From: Sphingobium terrigena
GTDB taxonomy: Bacteria; Pseudomonadota; Alphaproteobacteria; Sphingomonadales; Sphingomonadaceae
NCBI RefSeq assembly: GCF_003591655.1
Contig: NZ_QVRA01000021.1
Location: 1 to 64,000 of the forward strand
Reading direction: 5' to 3'
DNA length: 64,000 nucleotides
The position numbers were made by a program, and so were the translations under genes. Shown piece after piece: positions 45,512-53,667 of this stretch (position 1 is the first letter of the stretch; each line of letters begins with the position of its first letter). The notes below the pieces were generated by a model, which saw nothing but the letters and a program-made list of their open reading frames with translations, was not told where the DNA came from and searched no databases.

Positions 45512-46786
45512 ATGGCCCAAACTCCCCCTTCCGCCAGCACGCCCTTGGGCAAGGACATGCAGTTCCGCGAATTCGTGGCTCTATGCGCCTGTCTGATGGC
45601 GATGAACGCATTGTCGATCGACCCGATGCTGCCTGCCTTGCCCGCCATCGGCCGCGATCTGGCGATCGCGCAGCCCAATGACCGGCAGTTGATCATCAGC
45701 GTCTATTTTCTGGGGCTGGGCGTCGGATCACTGCTGTTTGGCGTCCTGTCCGACCGCTATGGTCGCAAGCGGGTGCTGGGCTGGGCGATGGTGCTGTTCA
45801 TCCTCTCGTCCATGGCCTGCGCCGCGGCGCAAAGCTTTCCCATGATGCTGATCGGCCGCGCCTGCGCCGGCTTTTTTGCCGGGGCAAGCCGCGTCATCAC
45901 CGTGGGGATCGTGCGCGACCGTTTCCGCGGCGATGCCATGGCGCGGGTGATGTCGCTGATCTTTGCGGTATTCATGCTGATCCCGGTGATAGCCCCCAGT
46001 TTCGGGCAGGCCATATTGTGGATCGCGCCATGGCGCTGGATCTTCTGGGCGCTGACGATATTGGCGAGCCTGGTCCTGCTATGGATGATCGTGCGGCTGC
46101 CCGAAACCTTGCGCCCCGAAAACCGGATGCGGATCACGGTCGGCGCGCTGCTGCACACTGTCGGCACGATCATGCGCACGCGCAGCTCGATCGGCTATAT
46201 GCTGGCCAGCGGCGTGGTGATGGGCGGACTGATCGGCTTCATCCTGTCGGTGCAGCAAATTTTCTTCGACGTGTTCAAGGCCGAACATATTTTTCCGATC
46301 GCTTTTGCCATCATTGCAGGATGTATGGGGGTCGGCAGCCTGCTCAACAGCCGGCTGGTGTCGCGCTTTGGCGCGCGACGCATGAGTCAGGGGGCGTTGA
46401 TCGCTTTCATCCTGATCGCCATCGTCCATCTGGCCGTGATCCTGTCCGGGCGGGAGACGATCGTCACCTTCATGCTCTTGCAATCGATGACGATGATCAC
46501 CGTCGCCTTCACCGCCTCCAATTTCAGCGCGATCTCGATGGAGCCATTCTCGAAGGGCGCAGGCGTCGCTTCTTCCTTTCAGGCGTTCCTGACCACCGCC
46601 CTGTCCGCCGCACTGGGCAGCATCGTTGGCCGTGCCTTCAACGGCACCACCCTGCCGCTGACCATGGGGCTGCTGGTGTTCGGATCGATCAGCTTTCTGA
46701 TCGTGATTTGGGCGGAGCGGGGCAAGCTGTTCACCCGGCCCAATCATGGCGGGCTGCGGGACATCGAGTTCGAGGTCATGCACTGA
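45512..46786 (+). CDS. Bcr/CflA-type MFS multidrug efflux protein
   Basis: A 424-residue twelve-segment carrier. SIDPMLPALPAIGRDL at the first segment and SDRYGRKRVLGWAM between 2 and 3, plus RACAGFFAGASRVITVGIVRDRF, are Bcr/CflA features. ATG 45512 is used; an upstream GTG at 45461 is possible and would add 17 residues. Converges with the APC gene across a terminator. Confidence 0.88.
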   Translation: MAQTPPSASTPLGKDMQFREFVALCACLMAMNALSIDPMLPALPAIGRDLAIAQPNDRQLIISVYFLGLGVGSLLFGVLSDRYGRKRVLGWAMVLFILSSMACAAAQSFPMMLIGRACAGFFAGASRVITVGIVRDRFRGDAMARVMSLIFAVFMLIPVIAPSFGQAILWIAPWRWIFWALTILASLVLLWMIVRLPETLRPENRMRITVGALLHTVGTIMRTRSSIGYMLASGVVMGGLIGFILSVQQIFFDVFKAEHIFPIAFAIIAGCMGVGSLLNSRLVSRFGARRMSQGALIAFILIAIVHLAVILSGRETIVTFMLLQSMTMITVAFTASNFSAISMEPFSKGAGVASSFQAFLTTALSAALGSIVGRAFNGTTLPLTMGLLVFGSISFLIVIWAERGKLFTRPNHGGLRDIEFEVMH

Positions 46787-46791
46787 ACGAA

Positions 46792-46821
46792 AAAACGGGG
46801 CGGTGTTACCCGCCCCGTTTT
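46792..46821. terminator. Bidirectional terminator
   Basis: AAAACGGGGCGG and CCGCCCCGTTTT around TGTTAC, followed by TATTTT on the plus strand and preceded by A's, between convergent MFS and amino-acid permease genes. Confidence 0.92.
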
Positions 46822-46846
46822 ATTTTCGATCAGGCGTTCTGCTTGA

Positions 46847-48427
46847 TCAGGCGTCCTGCCCGCCCGGCGTATGCGCGCCCGGCAGCGGTGGCACGGGCTG
46901 GGGCGGGATGCCCGCATCCAGTTCCGGCACATCGCTCACCCCGCGCCCGACATGGCTGCGGCTGCGGCTATAGGCGAAATAGACGATCAGGCCGACCGCC
47001 GCCCAACCCACGAACATCAGCTTGGTTTCGACGCCCAGGCTCCAGAACAGATACATGCAGCCCAGGATCGCGATCGGCGCGGTGAACATGATCGCCGGGG
47101 TGCGGAAGGGCCGCTTGCGCGACGGGTCAGTGCGGCGCAGCACCAGCACCGCGATCGACACGGCGGCAAAGGCAAACAAGGTGCCGGAGTTGGAAATGTC
47201 TGCGAGGATGCCGACCGGGAAGAAAGCGGCGAACAGCGCGACGAAGATGCCGGTCAGGATGGTGATGACATAGGGCGTCTTGTAGGTCGGATGGACCTTC
47301 GAGAACATGGCGGGCAACAGGCCGTCGCGGCTCATGACGAAGAAGATGCGGGTCTGGCCGAACATCATCATCAGGATGACCGACGGCAGAGCGAGGCCGG
47401 CAGCCAGGCCGAGCAGATTGCCGATCTGGGGCCAGCCGATTTCACGCAGGGTCCAGGCCAGCGCTTCCTTCGAGCAGGTGACAGCTTCGGTGCCGGCAGC
47501 CGCCAGCGCGGCGCATTGTTGCGACAGCGCGGTCGAACCGGGCGCGAGGGCAATGCCGCCTTCGCTAATCGGGATACCCCCGCCCGTAACCGGCTGCGCG
47601 CCGACGGTGCCGATGACGCCAGCTGCCACGAGCATGTAGAAGATGGTGCAGATGCCAAGCGAACCGATCAGGCCGATCGGCATGTTACGCTGGGGGTTCT
47701 TGGTTTCTTCGGCCGCGGTGGAAACGGCGTCAAAGCCGACATAGGCGAAGAAGATCGACGCGGCGGCTGCGGAAATACCCGAAAAGCCGAGCGGCGCGAA
47801 GGGGGTGAACTTGTCCATATTCATGACCGGCAGCGCCAGCACGATGAACAGGGTGAGCGCTGCGACCTTGATCAGCACCAGCACGGCATTGACCGAGGCG
47901 CTTTCCTTCGTGCCGATGACCAGCAGCCACGTAACCAGACCGGCGATCAGCATCGCGGGCAGGTTGACCATGCCGCCGTCAAACGGCCCCCGCGTCAGCA
48001 GATCGGGAATGTCGAGATGGAATGTATGCTCGATCAACCCAACGACATAGCCGGACCAGCCGACCGATACCGCGCCCGCCGCGACCGCATATTCCAATAT
48101 CAGGGCCCAGCCGACCATCCAGGCGATCAGTTCGCCCATCACCGCATAGCTATAGGTGTAGGCGGACCCGGACACAGGCACCATCGCTGCCATTTCCGCA
48201 TAGCAGAGCGCCGCCACGGCGCAGACGAAGCCGGCGATGACGAAAGCCAGCATCATGCCCGGCCCCGCCTTTTGCGCAGCTTCGGCGGTCAGCACGAAAA
48301 TGCCGGTGCCGATGACGGCGCCAATGCCGAGCATGGTGAGCTGGAATGCGCCCAGCGAACGATGCAGCGATTTCTTCTCTGCCGTCGCCAATATGGCGTC
48401 GAGAGATTTTACGCGCCCGAATATCAT
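46847..48427 (-). CDS. APC family amino acid permease
   Basis: A 526-residue inner-membrane carrier with about twelve to fourteen segments. GIGAVIGTGIFVLT is the segment-1 motif; SIFFAYVGFDAVSTAAEETKNPQRNMPIGL is typical of the cationic-amino-acid-type APC group (CAT-like). The C-terminal tail is Pro-rich (GIPPQPVPPLPGAHTPGG). Substrate probably an amino acid, unassigned. Confidence 0.92.
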   Translation of the reverse strand: MIFGRVKSLDAILATAEKKSLHRSLGAFQLTMLGIGAVIGTGIFVLTAEAAQKAGPGMMLAFVIAGFVCAVAALCYAEMAAMVPVSGSAYTYSYAVMGELIAWMVGWALILEYAVAAGAVSVGWSGYVVGLIEHTFHLDIPDLLTRGPFDGGMVNLPAMLIAGLVTWLLVIGTKESASVNAVLVLIKVAALTLFIVLALPVMNMDKFTPFAPLGFSGISAAAASIFFAYVGFDAVSTAAEETKNPQRNMPIGLIGSLGICTIFYMLVAAGVIGTVGAQPVTGGGIPISEGGIALAPGSTALSQQCAALAAAGTEAVTCSKEALAWTLREIGWPQIGNLLGLAAGLALPSVILMMMFGQTRIFFVMSRDGLLPAMFSKVHPTYKTPYVITILTGIFVALFAAFFPVGILADISNSGTLFAFAAVSIAVLVLRRTDPSRKRPFRTPAIMFTAPIAILGCMYLFWSLGVETKLMFVGWAAVGLIVYFAYSRSRSHVGRGVSDVPELDAGIPPQPVPPLPGAHTPGGQDA

Positions 48428-48593
48428 GAATGGAACCCTTTATCTTGCGATGTCTTGCCCCGGCGGCCGGATCACCCGCCCCCTTTTGCTATGGGAGCGG
48501 AGACTATCGCCTAATCGCGCGCGCGCAAGTATGTTGCGTCACCGCGACATGGCCATCCCTGGTTGGGGCAGGGTCGGATGATGAGGAGTGATG

Positions 48594-49355
48594 ATGATCG
48601 ACCTGCTGACGGCGCCCGGCCTGCACGACGTCCCCCATGGTTTTGCCGGGCGGCGCGGCGGGGTATCGCTGGGCATTCATGCCGGCCTGAATGTCGGTCT
48701 GGGGTCGCAGGATGATCGCGCGGCGGTGTTGCGCAACCGGGACCTGGCGCGCGACGCGGTGATGCCCGGCGGGCAGCTGGTGACGGTGCATCAGGTCCAT
48801 TCGCCCGATGTCGTGACGGTCGGCAGCGCCATATCGGATGCCGATCGCCCTGCCGCCGACGCGATGGTGACGGATCGACCGGGGCTGCTGCTGGGGATAT
48901 TGACCGCCGACTGCGTGCCGGTGCTGTTTGCCGATACGGCGGCGGGCGTGGTCGGTGCAGCCCATGCGGGATGGAAGGGGGCGATTGGCGGGGTCACGGA
49001 CCAGACGATTGCGGCGATGGAGGCGCTGGGGGCGCAGCGTGACCGCATGGCTTGTGCGATCGGCCCCTGCATCGGGCGGGCTTCCTATGAAGTGACGCTC
49101 GATTTTGCCGAACGGTTCGAGCGGGACGATGCGGACAATGTACGCTTCTTTACTGCGGGTCGTCTGGGCCATGTCCAGTTCGATATCGCCGCCTATGTCG
49201 CGTCGCGGCTTGCAAGAGCCGGAGTTGGGCGGATCGATTTGCTGGAGGAGGACACCTATAGCCAGCCGGATCGCTTCTTCAGCTATCGCCGGTCCTGCCA
49301 TCGCGGCGAGGCGGATTATGGGCGGCAAGTGTCGATGATTGGCCTGTCGGGGTGA
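48594..49355 (+). CDS. pgeF: Peptidoglycan editing factor PgeF / laccase-domain protein
   Basis: A 253-residue YfiH/DUF152 protein. VTVHQVHSPDV, LTADCVPVLFAD, GVVGAAHAGWKG and AIGPCIGRASYEV hold the conserved His and Cys metal ligands, with SYRRSCHRGEADYGRQVSMIGL at the C-terminus. Members hydrolyse misincorporated amino acids in UDP-MurNAc peptides or act on purine nucleosides. ATG 48594 is five bases from AGGAG; ATG 48591 is the alternative. Last core gene before the mobile junction. Confidence 0.93.
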   Translation: MIDLLTAPGLHDVPHGFAGRRGGVSLGIHAGLNVGLGSQDDRAAVLRNRDLARDAVMPGGQLVTVHQVHSPDVVTVGSAISDADRPAADAMVTDRPGLLLGILTADCVPVLFADTAAGVVGAAHAGWKGAIGGVTDQTIAAMEALGAQRDRMACAIGPCIGRASYEVTLDFAERFERDDADNVRFFTAGRLGHVQFDIAAYVASRLARAGVGRIDLLEEDTYSQPDRFFSYRRSCHRGEADYGRQVSMIGLSG

Positions 49356-49480
49356 TGCCTGAGGGGCAATAAGAAGCCCCGCTGATTGGGCAGGGTGTGT
49401 TCTGATTCACTGTTGATAGCAGATCACACGGCTTCTGGACTGGACGCCGATCGAAGCACTGTTGAAGCAGCTTCGTCCTA

Positions 49481-49748
49481 GGGTGCAGATCTGTAAATTA
49501 TGAGGTCGAGATGGAGACGAAAATGGCTGGTGGGAAGGAGAGCGCGCAGCGAGATAGCGGGACTATCTTGCAAGCGTTCGACCGCTCCACCGGCCATTTT
49601 CGTCCCACCCCTTCCCGGGGCAGGATTGTTCGGGTCCTGTGGCGCGTCGAAGCCCTCGAACGGGCATCTTGCCCGCTCTTCGCGCTTCTCCTCCCACAGA
49701 ATCCCGGACAATCCTGTCTCGATCCTCATAATTTATGGGTCTGCACCC
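49481..49748. mobile_element. MITE-like element with long terminal inverted repeats
   Basis: 268 bases flanked by TA on both sides (49479-49480 and 49749-49750). The left end GGGTGCAGATCTGTAAATTA and the right end, read inward, GGGTGCAGACCCATAAATTA continue matching (TGAGG then CGAGA), giving about 35-base inverted repeats. There is no transposase inside; short open frames are products of the repeats. A TA duplication and this size suit a non-autonomous IS630/mariner-type element. Confidence 0.75.
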
Positions 49749-49750
49749 TA

Positions 49751-50105
49751 GCCCGACCAGTTGACACTGCATGGCGGCGATGATCTTCCGCACGGCCAAC
49801 GCCGTCACCGTCCGCATTGGTATGACGCAGGCAAATGCAGTAGGTGCCGACAGGTCAGACCCTCTGCATTCCCTGCAATCCACTCTATTCGTTGATCGAG
49901 CGCGCTGTGTAGGGTGTCAGGGCATAGATAGTGTTACCCACCCTCCATAAACACGCGCATTCTCGATTAATGGCGTAATAATCGAGCCATTCGCGGCTGC
50001 CTTACGGCAGAAGCCTTGAAAAATGTGAGCTGAAGTCAAGATGCCCGAGCGGCCGAGCGAGATTGATCAGCCTGCTGAATGACTGACGGGCTGACGCCGG
50101 TAGGA
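49751..50105. other. Gene-less stretch between MITE and IS200-type gene
   Basis: No convincing gene. On the left of the MITE, at about 49431-49478, a short segment (LLDWTPIEALLKQLR on the plus strand) recalls the N-terminal region of IS5-type transposases, so the MITE may have landed in an older transposase remnant. The right side shows no matching continuation that I can recognise. Confidence 0.4.
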
Positions 50106-50525
50106 TCATGGGGCGGGGCTGAAGCCGTTTTTGTGTCCATGTTTGTCGAGGTAGCGCAGGATAGTGTCATCGGTGATGTTGCCGGATGTGGTCGAGAAGT
50201 AACCGCGTTGCCAGAAGCGTTGGCCCCAGTAGCGCTTGCGGATATGCTCGAACTCCTGCTGGATTTTACGCGATGACCGCCCCTTGGCCCGGCGCACAAA
50301 GTCGCTGACTGATACATGCGGGGGTATCTCGACGAACATGTGGACGTGATCGCGCGAAAGCACACCGTGGACGATCGTCACGCCCATTTCGGCACAGACC
50401 TGCCGGATAATCTCGCGCACCCGCAGACGCACCTCGCCATGCAGCACCTTGAACCGATACTTCGGTGCCCAGACGAGATGATAGTGATGGTGAAATGTTG
50501 TGTGACAACCGCTGCTGTAGCCCAT
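50106..50525 (-). CDS. tnpA: IS200/IS605-family transposase TnpA (Y1 HUH)
   Basis: A 139-residue complete Y1 transposase. HUH motif H60-V-H62 in LSRDHVHMFVEIPP and the catalytic Tyr125 in DDTILRYLDKHG; FHHHYHLVWAPKYRFKVL at the N-terminus is typical. No TnpB/Fanzor-type accessory gene follows, so it is the IS200 form. It cuts single-stranded DNA at subterminal hairpins. The leader contains CCGAC-TTCA-GTCGG at 50549-50562, like the hairpins that mark the left end and restrain translation. Confidence 0.95.
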   Translation of the reverse strand: MGYSSGCHTTFHHHYHLVWAPKYRFKVLHGEVRLRVREIIRQVCAEMGVTIVHGVLSRDHVHMFVEIPPHVSVSDFVRRAKGRSSRKIQQEFEHIRKRYWGQRFWQRGYFSTTSGNITDDTILRYLDKHGHKNGFSPAP

Positions 50526-51299
50526 AGCCGAGTCTGAGGCTGAAGCCAGTAGCCGACTGAAGTCGGAGGGGTTTCTCCTTATGGAGGACTCTAAAAAGCC
50601 GCACGCTGCGGCACCGCTTTGCAGACCATGACGAAAGTTTCCGAGCCGTTTTCGAGTTCATCTCAAACCCTTGGAAACTATGGGCAAATGGCACCTGTCG
50701 GACAAGAACATAGCTCTTAAGCTGCCCCTCAATTCCCATCTGGAACATGACTGGAATGATGGTGTTCGAACGCCCGTTCAATTCTTGCCGTTCCAAGTGT
50801 TAGGGGCAGATTCTGACCGAGAAAAATTTGGCGGAGAGGCAGGGATTAATAACCGTGAATAAAAGCGGCAGAAATCCAAACTTTACTTCCACGTTACCTG
50901 AGGCTTTCCCACACCAGTTCCCACAGGCGCCTCTACTGATCATAAAATCACCAGCTTGATAGCATGATGACGGACGATCTTGGATGTGTCCAGACACTTT
51001 TAATCACGCATGATTGGCCGTTGGTGAATGTCCCCTTAGGAGCCGGGATGCGGGAATAGCTGCTGTTCTCGCGGTGTCGCCTCGCGACCAGATTGCGACG
51101 TTGGCTCTGGCCGACGCGAACGTCCTAATCTGAATAAAAGCAGTCTTCACGCCTCGTGTAACAGCCGGTGATTGGCCCCTCCCAGGTAACCCTAAGATCA
51201 ACGCGCGATCCGGGTCTCGGCGCCAGGAGAAACTGCCACAAAAGTATGGGCAGAGTCGCTTGCCGGTACTGGCCTGCCATAGGAATAACCCTGAAGGGA
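50526..51299. other. Intergenic stretch without recognisable gene
   Basis: 774 bases hold the IS200 leader hairpins (to about 50610), then sequence with uneven composition, frequent stops and no frame I can identify. It marks the transition from core DNA to the accessory region and may hold the left edge of an island. Confidence 0.5.
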
Positions 51300-52661
51300 T
51301 CAGAAGCTCGCCGTGACGTTGAACGAACCATAGCGAGTCCAATTTCCGGGCGGTGCATTAGGTGTGTCAAGAAGGAAGCGTCCCTTGGCCAGCAGCAGTC
51401 CGTCAAATTCAAACCGCAGCTGCGCCGGCACGAGCCAATAACGGATGCGTGCCTCGATCTGATGACCGGCAAAATCGCCCGACCGGCCCGAAGCGTCGCG
51501 CACGCCGGTCGACGAAAAGCTGTCCTGATCGGCCGCCAGCCACATCGGCCGATAGGCCGCGAACCAGTCGACGCGCTTGCTTGGCGTCGCCTCAAGCCGA
51601 ACGCCGGGTGTCACGATGTTGGTTCGGGCGATGGCGTTATAAAGTCCGGCCGGTGCGAGATCGGCGCGGCGCATGCCAAACAGAGTGTCGAAGCGGCCGA
51701 ACCGGCCGCCCGGCTTGTCGCCGCTCGCCCGGTCGAACTCGATCGATAGACGCGGCTTCCAGGGGCCGGGGAAGCTGTAGCCCATATCGGCATGGATGAA
51801 GTTCGCGCCGACACTCTGCCTCGCCGCTGTTGGGACCAGCGAGGCGCTGACATGCCCCGTCTGGTAAAAGGCTTCTATCTCATAGTCGAACTTGCCGACC
51901 CGCGGCTCGGCGATGATCCGTCCGCCGAAGGTGTCGAGCGAGCGGTCTCGCGTGGGCCGTCCGGGCGCATCCCGCTCCCCAAGGTGGAAATAGCTCAGTT
52001 CCGCCATGGCCGGCCCGAGCGCCCTGGCCTTGCTGATCTGCCCGCCCCACAGCACGAGGTCGAAGCTTTCTCGATCAAGCCGGACCTTGGCGTCGCGAAC
52101 ATCCTCATTATTGTCGGGCAGGCGCAGCTGCGGGAGCGTATAGATCAGGGTCGCCTTCCAGCCGTGAGGCGCAGCAATGTCGGCGCGGAGGCCAGTGTAG
52201 CCGTTGGTCGTGTTGCGATAGTCGTCCGCGGCGACCAGCCGGCGCGATCCCAGGTTGAGCGTCATGCGTCCGGCGGTGAGCGTCAGTTTCGTCGCCTTGC
52301 CGAAGGCACCGTCGAAATCCGCGGCGATATAGGCCTGCACGGGCTCGAATGCGTTGACCTCGTTGGTAGTCACCGGTGTTCCGGCTTTATCGCCCCAAAC
52401 GCGGCTGTCGAACAGCTCGACACCGATGCGAATATTGTCCTTCCGATATTCGGCAAGGATATTGGTCCGCAAATTCACCAGTTCGTCATTCTTGTTGAAG
52501 CCGGCGCGGGCCTGGCCGTCGATCGCCTCGTAGCGCAGGCGCATGGCGCCAGTGACTGTGAGGCCATCCTTGTCCTGCGCGAATGCGGGCGTGGCGCAGA
52601 GGAGCGCCATACTGGAACACGCGAAACAGACGGGACGGAAGGGCAGCTTCGATCGGCGCAT
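51300..52661 (-). CDS. Alginate-export family porin
   Basis: A 453-residue outer-membrane protein. Signal peptide MRRSKLPFRPVCFACSSMALLCATPAFAQ with cleavage after AFA. The mature part begins TVTGAMRLRYEAIDGQARAGFNKNDELVNLRTNILAEY and contains DDYRNTTNGYTGLRAD..., the pattern of the Alginate_exp domain, an 18-strand-type porin used by sphingomonads for many substrates. Ends in TASF with a C-terminal Phe. Divergent from chrB with only 49 bases between starts. Confidence 0.9.
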   Translation of the reverse strand: MRRSKLPFRPVCFACSSMALLCATPAFAQDKDGLTVTGAMRLRYEAIDGQARAGFNKNDELVNLRTNILAEYRKDNIRIGVELFDSRVWGDKAGTPVTTNEVNAFEPVQAYIAADFDGAFGKATKLTLTAGRMTLNLGSRRLVAADDYRNTTNGYTGLRADIAAPHGWKATLIYTLPQLRLPDNNEDVRDAKVRLDRESFDLVLWGGQISKARALGPAMAELSYFHLGERDAPGRPTRDRSLDTFGGRIIAEPRVGKFDYEIEAFYQTGHVSASLVPTAARQSVGANFIHADMGYSFPGPWKPRLSIEFDRASGDKPGGRFGRFDTLFGMRRADLAPAGLYNAIARTNIVTPGVRLEATPSKRVDWFAAYRPMWLAADQDSFSSTGVRDASGRSGDFAGHQIEARIRYWLVPAQLRFEFDGLLLAKGRFLLDTPNAPPGNWTRYGSFNVTASF

Positions 52662-52678
52662 ATGATATAGGTATTCCT

Positions 52679-52691
52679 TGATTCGAAATCA
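52679..52691. promoter_or_regulatory. Dyad in the porin/chrB divergent promoter
   Basis: TGATT-CGA-AATCA lies at the middle of a 49-base gap between the two start codons, within an A+T-rich stretch (tgatatag ... gtgatatatatg). It is a likely operator for the chromate sensor ChrB or another regulator acting on both genes. Confidence 0.45.
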
Positions 52692-52710
52692 GTGATATAT
52701 ATGCTCTATC

Positions 52711-53667
52711 ATGACTGCAACTCCTCGATCCGACTGGCTGGCGCTGCTGCATCAATTGCCGACGAAGCCGCCCTATCTGCGTGTCAAAATCTGGCGACGC
52801 CTCCAGGCAATCGGAGCAGTTCCGCTCAAGAATGCGGCTCATGTCTTGCCAAGAAGCGAGGCGAACGAAGCAACTTTGCTGGAGCTGCTGAGCGAGATTG
52901 TCGCGAGCGGCGGCGAGGCCATTCTGCTCGATGCACAGCTGATAGCCGGGCAGAACGATGGCGATGTTCGCGCGCTCTTCGACGCCGCGCGCGACGCAGA
53001 CTATGATGAAATCGCCCAGACGGCGCGCCGGCTGCTGGATACCGGGCCGGCGAGCGGCGCAGATATCGCTAAGCTCCAGAAGCGCTTCGCCGAGGTCGCC
53101 GCACTCGACTTCTTCGGTGCCCATGGACGCCAGGAAGCCGAGGCCGCGCTCGCTGAACTCGACCGGCAGCGCTACCAGCACCCCGATGTCAGCCGGTCTG
53201 AGCCGGCGGCGGCGGACGAGCCAATCGAACTCCAAGGCAGGACCTGGGTCACGCGCAGCGGGGTCCATGTCGATCGGATCGCCTGTGCCTGGCTGATCCG
53301 GCGCTTCATTGATGTCGACGCCCGCTTCAAGTTCGTCGACGGGCGCAGCTACGCGCCCGCGCCGGGCGAACTGCGGTTCGACATGGTCGATGCTGAATTC
53401 ACCCACGAGGGCGACCGGTGCAGCTTCGAGACGCTGCTGTTGCGCGCCAGTTTAACTAACGACGGCGCGCTCGTGGCGATCGGGGAAATCATCCATGACC
53501 TCGACATTGGCGATGCCAAGTTCAACCGGCCGGAAACCTCCGGGCTGGGCGCAATGCTGTCGGGCGTGTGCGCCTCGACCGACGACGACTTGCAGCGCAT
53601 CGCGCAGGCCAGCAACGCACTCAACCAGTTCCATGCCTTCTTCAGCACGAGAAAGACAGACCGATGA
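52711..53667 (+). CDS. chrB: Chromate resistance protein ChrB
   Basis: A 318-residue protein with both ChrB domains: N-terminal WLALLHQLPTKPPYLRVKIWRRLQAIGAVPLKNAAHVLP (winged-helix-like) and C-terminal WVTRSGVHVDRIACAWLIRRFIDVDARFKFVDG...EFTHEGDRCSFETLL. ChrB senses chromate and controls chrA in characterised Ochrobactrum and Cupriavidus systems. The stop overlaps the chrA start (ATGA). Confidence 0.93.
   Translation: MTATPRSDWLALLHQLPTKPPYLRVKIWRRLQAIGAVPLKNAAHVLPRSEANEATLLELLSEIVASGGEAILLDAQLIAGQNDGDVRALFDAARDADYDEIAQTARRLLDTGPASGADIAKLQKRFAEVAALDFFGAHGRQEAEAALAELDRQRYQHPDVSRSEPAAADEPIELQGRTWVTRSGVHVDRIACAWLIRRFIDVDARFKFVDGRSYAPAPGELRFDMVDAEFTHEGDRCSFETLLLRASLTNDGALVAIGEIIHDLDIGDAKFNRPETSGLGAMLSGVCASTDDDLQRIAQASNALNQFHAFFSTRKTDR

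Noticed and set aside
46871..48514. 547-codon plus-strand open frame opposite the amino acid permease
   Set aside because: His/Gln/Asp-rich antisense product with no hydrophobic or domain pattern; the permease is clear.
49431..49478. Transposase-like segment LLDWTPIEALLKQLR
   Set aside because: Only about fifteen residues, with a stop just upstream; too little for a feature.
49478..49783. Small open frames ending in similar LIIY/SAP sequences on both strands
   Set aside because: They are the two terminal inverted repeats of the MITE read in opposite directions, not genes.
51004..51342. 112-codon minus-strand open frame next to the porin
   Set aside because: No ribosome site, no recognisable domain, overlaps the porin 3' end; probably chance in scar DNA.
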